Positions 52,417-56,362 of a DNA stretch of 56,362 nucleotides are shown here, piece after piece (the first letter of the stretch is position 1; the number at the start of each line of letters is the position of its first letter). Made by a program: the position numbers and the translations under genes. The stretch comes from an uncultured Maribacter sp. (GTDB lineage: Bacteria > Bacteroidota > Bacteroidia > Flavobacteriales > Flavobacteriaceae). Location of the stretch: positions 1 to 56,362 of the forward strand of contig CALHVP010000146.1 in the NCBI GenBank assembly GCA_938038975.1. The letters run 5' to 3'. The notes under the pieces are model-generated. The model was not told the DNA's origin. It ran no database searches and worked only from the letters and a program-made list of their open reading frames with translations.

Positions 52417-55400
52417 ATGCAAAACGCAATTAGTAATTTGAAAATAACGAAAAAAGGAGCAATCTTAGTGTTTGCATTTCTTTCCTTTTTAGTCACAAGT
52501 TTAGAACTTAATGCTCAGAGTATTTCTTCGGGTGCTATATTTCACTGGGAAGATGTTCAAAACAGTGTTAGTGAGTCTGCAACTATAAAATCTATAACGA
52601 TTAATGGAAAAGACTACAATTCATTTGTTGTTCCTTCCTCCTATAAAATGACACGTATTGGACATTCTGGACATTCCGGAAATAGAATTAAAAAAAATGG
52701 GTCAAATTTAATTGAAGATAGTAGTAAATCTAATTGGAAGCAAGAAGCTGAACTAGCATACCAGTCTTTAAATTTGAATCATTACTTCGAGTCTAGTAAC
52801 AACGGAGACGATTTATGTAATAACAATGGGCAATCAAGTTCAACAAAAACGCAGATACAAACTATTAGTTTCTCACCCGGTATCCCTTCAAATGAAGATG
52901 GGATAATAGGTATTACAGAAAGAGGCGGTAACAATTGTTTGTATGTTGAATTGTATGGGGAAAAAGAAAATGGAAGCAGTGAAGAATTACTAGGTTATAC
53001 ATTAGTAAAAACAGGAGGAGACCTTAGAGGAGTTAGTCCGCAAGCTCCTCCAACATCTAATTCAGATTATTGGAGGAGTGGTAGAAATAATGAAAATGAC
53101 CAAGTAATTGGTATTGCTTTATTTAAATTATCTCAACTCGCTCCCGTTGGATCAATTATTACTTCTATAAAGTATTCAGCAGCTTCACAAGATCATGGGG
53201 ATGGTAAGTTTTTCCTAATGCAATCCTATGCTGTTGATGATATTTTTGAAACTGAATTTGATATTGAATTAAACGGAAATGTTGCGTCAAATGATAATGC
53301 TCCTGCAAACTCATCTTATACTCTATCAGCAAATCCTACTCCTTTAAATGGTACATTAATCGTAAATACAGACGGTACATTTAAGTATACGCCAAACCCA
53401 GGTTTTTCTGGAACTGAAGTTTTTGAAATAAGAATGTGCTTACCTGCACCAAATCAATCTGTTTGTGAAACTTCAACCCTAAGCGTAACTGTATTGCCAA
53501 ATAACGTACCAACCGCTGTTGATGATTATTACACTATAAACGAAGATGAGGTAAATAATGCGTTTAACATTCTATCAAATGATGATTTTGGTTTAGATGG
53601 TCCTAAATCTAATAATCCAATAAGGATAACAGTAAGCCCTGTAAATGGCACCGCGTTCTTAAATGATAATGGCACTAACAACAACCCTCTTGATGATTAT
53701 ATCTCCTATACACCAAATCCAAATTTTAGTGGAACAGATGAAATACATTATGAAATTTCAGATAGTAATGGATCTACCTCAGATGCTATAGTTTATATTC
53801 AAGTTAATCCTGATACTTCTAAAAACATCAGTATTATCACAAACGGTATTACCGTTAACGAAAATATTGGAGTAGCAACCATTACAGTACAAATTACTGG
53901 AAATTATCAGGTTGGTCCAACCATATCTTATAAAACTGTAAACAACACGGCCATTGCTGGTCAAGATTATGTTACAGTAGCTAATACACACGTCTTTGCT
54001 GGCAATAGCAATGAAACATTCAGTTTTCAAGTTCCTATAATAGATGATGATATTATTGAGACAACGGAAGTGATACAGATTGAAATTACATCATTGTCTT
54101 ATACTTCTCCTGTAAACTTAACAACTACAATAAATATAATAGATAACGATGCCATTATAGGTACGGGAATCTCTTTTGATAATGATAATATTACTGTAGA
54201 TGAAGCTGCAGGTACGGCTACCGTTAATGTGTTATTGACTGGAAATGTTCCTAGTGGATTTACCTTGGACTATACCACAACAGATGATTCTGCAGTTGCT
54301 CCGGGAGATTATACAACTACCTCTGGGCAGTTGACCTTCGCTGGTACCGATGGCGAAACTCAACCAATCACTATTTCTATTATTGATGATAACCTAATTG
54401 AAACATTGGAAAACCTATTGGTTGACCTTTCTAACATTTCTACGAATCTGATATACATAAACGACAATCAGGCTACCGTAAATATTGTCGATAACGATGC
54501 TCCAGGTGCTGGGGAAGGCATATCCGTGGCTGACTTTACAGTCAACGAAGATGCAGGTACTGCAGATTTTGTAATCACCTATACCGGACCTACGGTACCT
54601 GACGCATTTACCGTAGATTATATAATCACAGATGGCTCTGCAAGTACGCCTTTAGATTATACCGTAGCTGTTGCTGCTGGAAATGTAAGTTTCCCTGCTG
54701 GTACGATTGACGGTACAACACAGGTTGTAACCATCACCATTATAGATGATGTACTTCTGGAAGGTCCTGAAGATTTAAATATCACCCTATCCAACATCTC
54801 TAACCCTCTTTTAAATTTGGTAGATGCCGATGGGGTAGGAACTATTACGGATAACGAAGTAACCTTTCCAGGTGAAGGACTCTCCGTAAGCGACTTTGCA
54901 GTTAACGAGGCTATAGGCACTACTGATTTTGTAGTTACCTATACTGGGCCTACTGTGCAAGATTCCTTTACTGTAGATTTCTTCATTACTGATGGCTCCG
55001 CTATTACACCTAATGATTATACCGTTGTCATAGCCTCAGGTACCCTAACGTTCCCTGCCGGTACAAGTGACGGTGACACTCAAGTGGTAACCGTGACCAT
55101 CATAGACGACGCGCTTATTGAAGCCAACGAAGACCTTACTATAATCATAACAAACGTGTCTAACCCTATTCTTGATTTGGGCATAGTCAAATTTAGTGGT
55201 ACAGGAACCATAATCGACAATGATGGTACACCTGGTGTATCCGGTCTAACCATAAACGACATTACCGTAAACGAAGAGGACGGAACGGCTACATTAACGG
55301 TAACACTTACAGGACAGTTACAGGACAGTTTTACTGTTGACTTTACTACTGAAGATGATACTGCTGTAGCAAGCGAAGATTATTCAGCTACTTCTGGTAC

Positions 55401-56362
55401 GCTTACTTTCCTTGGTAACGATGGAGAGACACAAACACTTACCGTTCCGATTATAGACGACGTACTTCTAGAGACCTTAGAAAGCCTGAATGTTAGACTT
55501 TCTAATCTTAGCACTACTGTGATTTCTATCATAGACCCAATTGGAGTAATAACTATAATTGATAACGAATACGATACGGATGGGGATACTATTCCTGATT
55601 CTATTGACATAGACGACGACAACGATGGTATCCTAGATACGCTGGAAGGCGATGGCACTACCGATACCGATGGCGATGGTATTCCGGACAGTCTGGATAT
55701 TGATGATGATAACGATGGTATTCCTACCAATGTTGAAGCGCAGACTACAGCTGGCTATATTCCTCCTACGGGTAATGATGCAGACAATGATGGTCTGGAC
55801 GATGCCTATGAAGGTAGTGGTGACCAAGGCCTTACACCTGTAAACACTGATGGTACGGATAATCCAGATTATCTAGACTTAGATTCTGACAACGATACCG
55901 TTCCTGACAACAACGAAGGAAACGACTTTAACTTTGACGGGATTCCAGATTGGATATTCACGGGTAACGATACCGATGGTGACGGACTTGATGATGGCTA
56001 CGAGGGTAGTAATGTAAACGACGGATTCGACGTCAATGACGAGATAAACGACCCCGCTAACAACCTTCCTGATACAGATGGTACGGAGGATGTAAACTAT
56101 AGAGATTTTGACGATGATGGGGACGGTATTGATACCCCAGATGAGGATGCCGATGGTGATGGTGACCCTACCAACGATGATACAGATGGAGATGGTACAC
56201 CGGATTATTTAGAACCTACAGATACTGATGGTGATACTATTCCTGATTCTATTGACATAGACGACGACAACGATGGTATCCTAGATACGCTGGAAGGTGA
56301 TGGCACTATCGATACCGATGGCGATGGTATTCCGGACAGTCTGGATATTGATGATGATAACG
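52417..56362 (+). CDS. giant secreted repeat protein (Calx-beta, TSP3-like), partial
   Basis: ATG 52417 opens a frame that stays open to the window end (1315 codons and one base, no stop), so the 3' part is missing. A signal peptide (residues 1-34, ending ELNAQ) precedes a unique N-terminal domain (35-285) and two cadherin-like/Ig-like domains (286-467, with [14 protein letters not shown] and [10 protein letters not shown]). Five Calx-beta domains follow from about residues 469, 583, 700, 820 and 942, with spacing of 114 to 122 residues. From residue 1050 runs a TSP3-like region of DTDGDGIPD units. Acidic DxDxDG motifs should bind calcium. A type IX secretion tail is expected beyond the window. 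It is a surface adhesin candidate. Confidence 0.9.
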   Translation, partial: MQNAISNLKITKKGAILVFAFLSFLVTSLELNAQSISSGAIFHWEDVQNSVSESATIKSITINGKDYNSFVVPSSYKMTRIGHSGHSGNRIKKNGSNLIEDSSKSNWKQEAELAYQSLNLNHYFESSNNGDDLCNNNGQSSSTKTQIQTISFSPGIPSNEDGIIGITERGGNNCLYVELYGEKENGSSEELLGYTLVKTGGDLRGVSPQAPPTSNSDYWRSGRNNENDQVIGIALFKLSQLAPVGSIITSIKYSAASQDHGDGKFFLMQSYAVDDIFETEFDIELNGNVASNDNAPANSSYTLSANPTPLNGTLIVNTDGTFKYTPNPGFSGTEVFEIRMCLPAPNQSVCETSTLSVTVLPNNVPTAVDDYYTINEDEVNNAFNILSNDDFGLDGPKSNNPIRITVSPVNGTAFLNDNGTNNNPLDDYISYTPNPNFSGTDEIHYEISDSNGSTSDAIVYIQVNPDTSKNISIITNGITVNENIGVATITVQITGNYQVGPTISYKTVNNTAIAGQDYVTVANTHVFAGNSNETFSFQVPIIDDDIIETTEVIQIEITSLSYTSPVNLTTTINIIDNDAIIGTGISFDNDNITVDEAAGTATVNVLLTGNVPSGFTLDYTTTDDSAVAPGDYTTTSGQLTFAGTDGETQPITISIIDDNLIETLENLLVDLSNISTNLIYINDNQATVNIVDNDAPGAGEGISVADFTVNEDAGTADFVITYTGPTVPDAFTVDYIITDGSASTPLDYTVAVAAGNVSFPAGTIDGTTQVVTITIIDDVLLEGPEDLNITLSNISNPLLNLVDADGVGTITDNEVTFPGEGLSVSDFAVNEAIGTTDFVVTYTGPTVQDSFTVDFFITDGSAITPNDYTVVIASGTLTFPAGTSDGDTQVVTVTIIDDALIEANEDLTIIITNVSNPILDLGIVKFSGTGTIIDNDGTPGVSGLTINDITVNEEDGTATLTVTLTGQLQDSFTVDFTTEDDTAVASEDYSATSGTLTFLGNDGETQTLTVPIIDDVLLETLESLNVRLSNLSTTVISIIDPIGVITIIDNEYDTDGDTIPDSIDIDDDNDGILDTLEGDGTTDTDGDGIPDSLDIDDDNDGIPTNVEAQTTAGYIPPTGNDADNDGLDDAYEGSGDQGLTPVNTDGTDNPDYLDLDSDNDTVPDNNEGNDFNFDGIPDWIFTGNDTDGDGLDDGYEGSNVNDGFDVNDEINDPANNLPDTDGTEDVNYRDFDDDGDGIDTPDEDADGDGDPTNDDTDGDGTPDYLEPTDTDGDTIPDSIDIDDDNDGILDTLEGDGTIDTDGDGIPDSLDIDDDN
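55573..55714 (+). repeat. first copy of 142-bp near-identical coding repeat
   Basis: This stretch, from the GATACGGATGGG start of the TSP3-like region, matches 56221-56362 with 4 mismatches over 142 bases. The spacing is 648 bp, equal to 216 codons, so it stays in frame. The second copy is cut by the window end. Confidence 0.9.
56221..56362 (+). repeat. second copy of 142-bp near-identical coding repeat, truncated by window
   Basis: It differs from 55573-55714 by four substitutions only, all in-frame. The similarity continues to the last base of the window, so the repeat is longer than 142 bp and may start further tandem units of 216 residues. Confidence 0.9.

Noticed and set aside
53779-55827. 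Several open frames on the opposite strand and other frames of the giant protein
   Set aside because: They are low-complexity by-products of the Asp/Gly/Thr-rich codons and have no start context or domain.
55573-56362. Regularly spaced short repeats that could suggest a CRISPR array
   Set aside because: They are in-frame codons for DxDxDG units in one long open protein, without constant repeat length or unique spacers.

Overview
The window looks like a chromosomal segment of a marine-type Flavobacteriaceae species (Bacteroidota). The evidence is the low GC content, promoters of the Bacteroidota type (a -7 element TAnnTTTG with an upstream TTG), the near absence of Shine-Dalgarno sequences, and many family-typical genes: a 42-residue ribosomal protein THX, DUF6090, DUF1573, DUF4174, a PASTA/rluD pair, a GC-poor valS, and a giant Calx-beta/TSP3-like surface protein. 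No rRNA, tRNA, CRISPR array, insertion sequence or prophage was seen.

Region 1 (1-6900) is the accessory part. Single genes (a small Cys protein, a membrane protein, a TPR histidine kinase, a propeller lipoprotein, a DUF6090 protein, a lipoprotein) are separated by long non-coding spacers. These spacers carry imperfect palindromes bounded by GCTAAC and GTTRGC/GTTACC motifs. They resemble cassette attachment sites, but no integrase is present.

Region 2 (6900-24150) is core housekeeping DNA. It holds a UDG-family protein, THX, yaaA, a PASTA protein with rluD, ddl with coaD, a soluble PAS kinase with its response regulator, and an M14 peptidase lipoprotein. A NUDIX gene and pyrE diverge from start codons only 7 bp apart. 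An SRPBCC gene and birA converge. The lipid and quality-control operon rsfS-ftsH-LUD-cdsA-psd-ACBP closes the region.

Region 3 (24150-33050) is mostly on the minus strand. It holds a sterol desaturase family protein with a secreted protein of unknown function, a PepSY membrane protein, a lipoprotein/TPR pair, a small 51-residue gene behind valS, a divergent DUF1573 gene, and a PDZ aspartyl protease. Region 4 (33050-48150) holds an aminotransferase with murB, an ECF sigma/anti-sigma pair, a second sigma factor with an unusual start, lipA, gap coupled to a hybrid histidine kinase, lpxK divergent from a Nif3-like gene, a coiled-coil protein whose zinc ribbon has lost its cysteines, DUF4174, an SGNH hydrolase, DUF2834 and kmo.

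Region 5 (48150-52045) is a blue-light/DNA-repair island: flavin reductase, DUF2256, DASH cryptochrome and an iron-sulfur photolyase-like protein. Region 6 (52417-end) is the first 1315 codons of a giant secreted repeat protein that runs off the window. The most notable observations are the zinc-ligand loss at 44911-44995, the attC-like modules in the first 4.3 kb, the palindrome over the gap promoter, the photolyase island, and the nearly identical 648-bp-spaced repeats in the giant protein. Functions are inferred from sequence motifs read by eye; no database search was possible.
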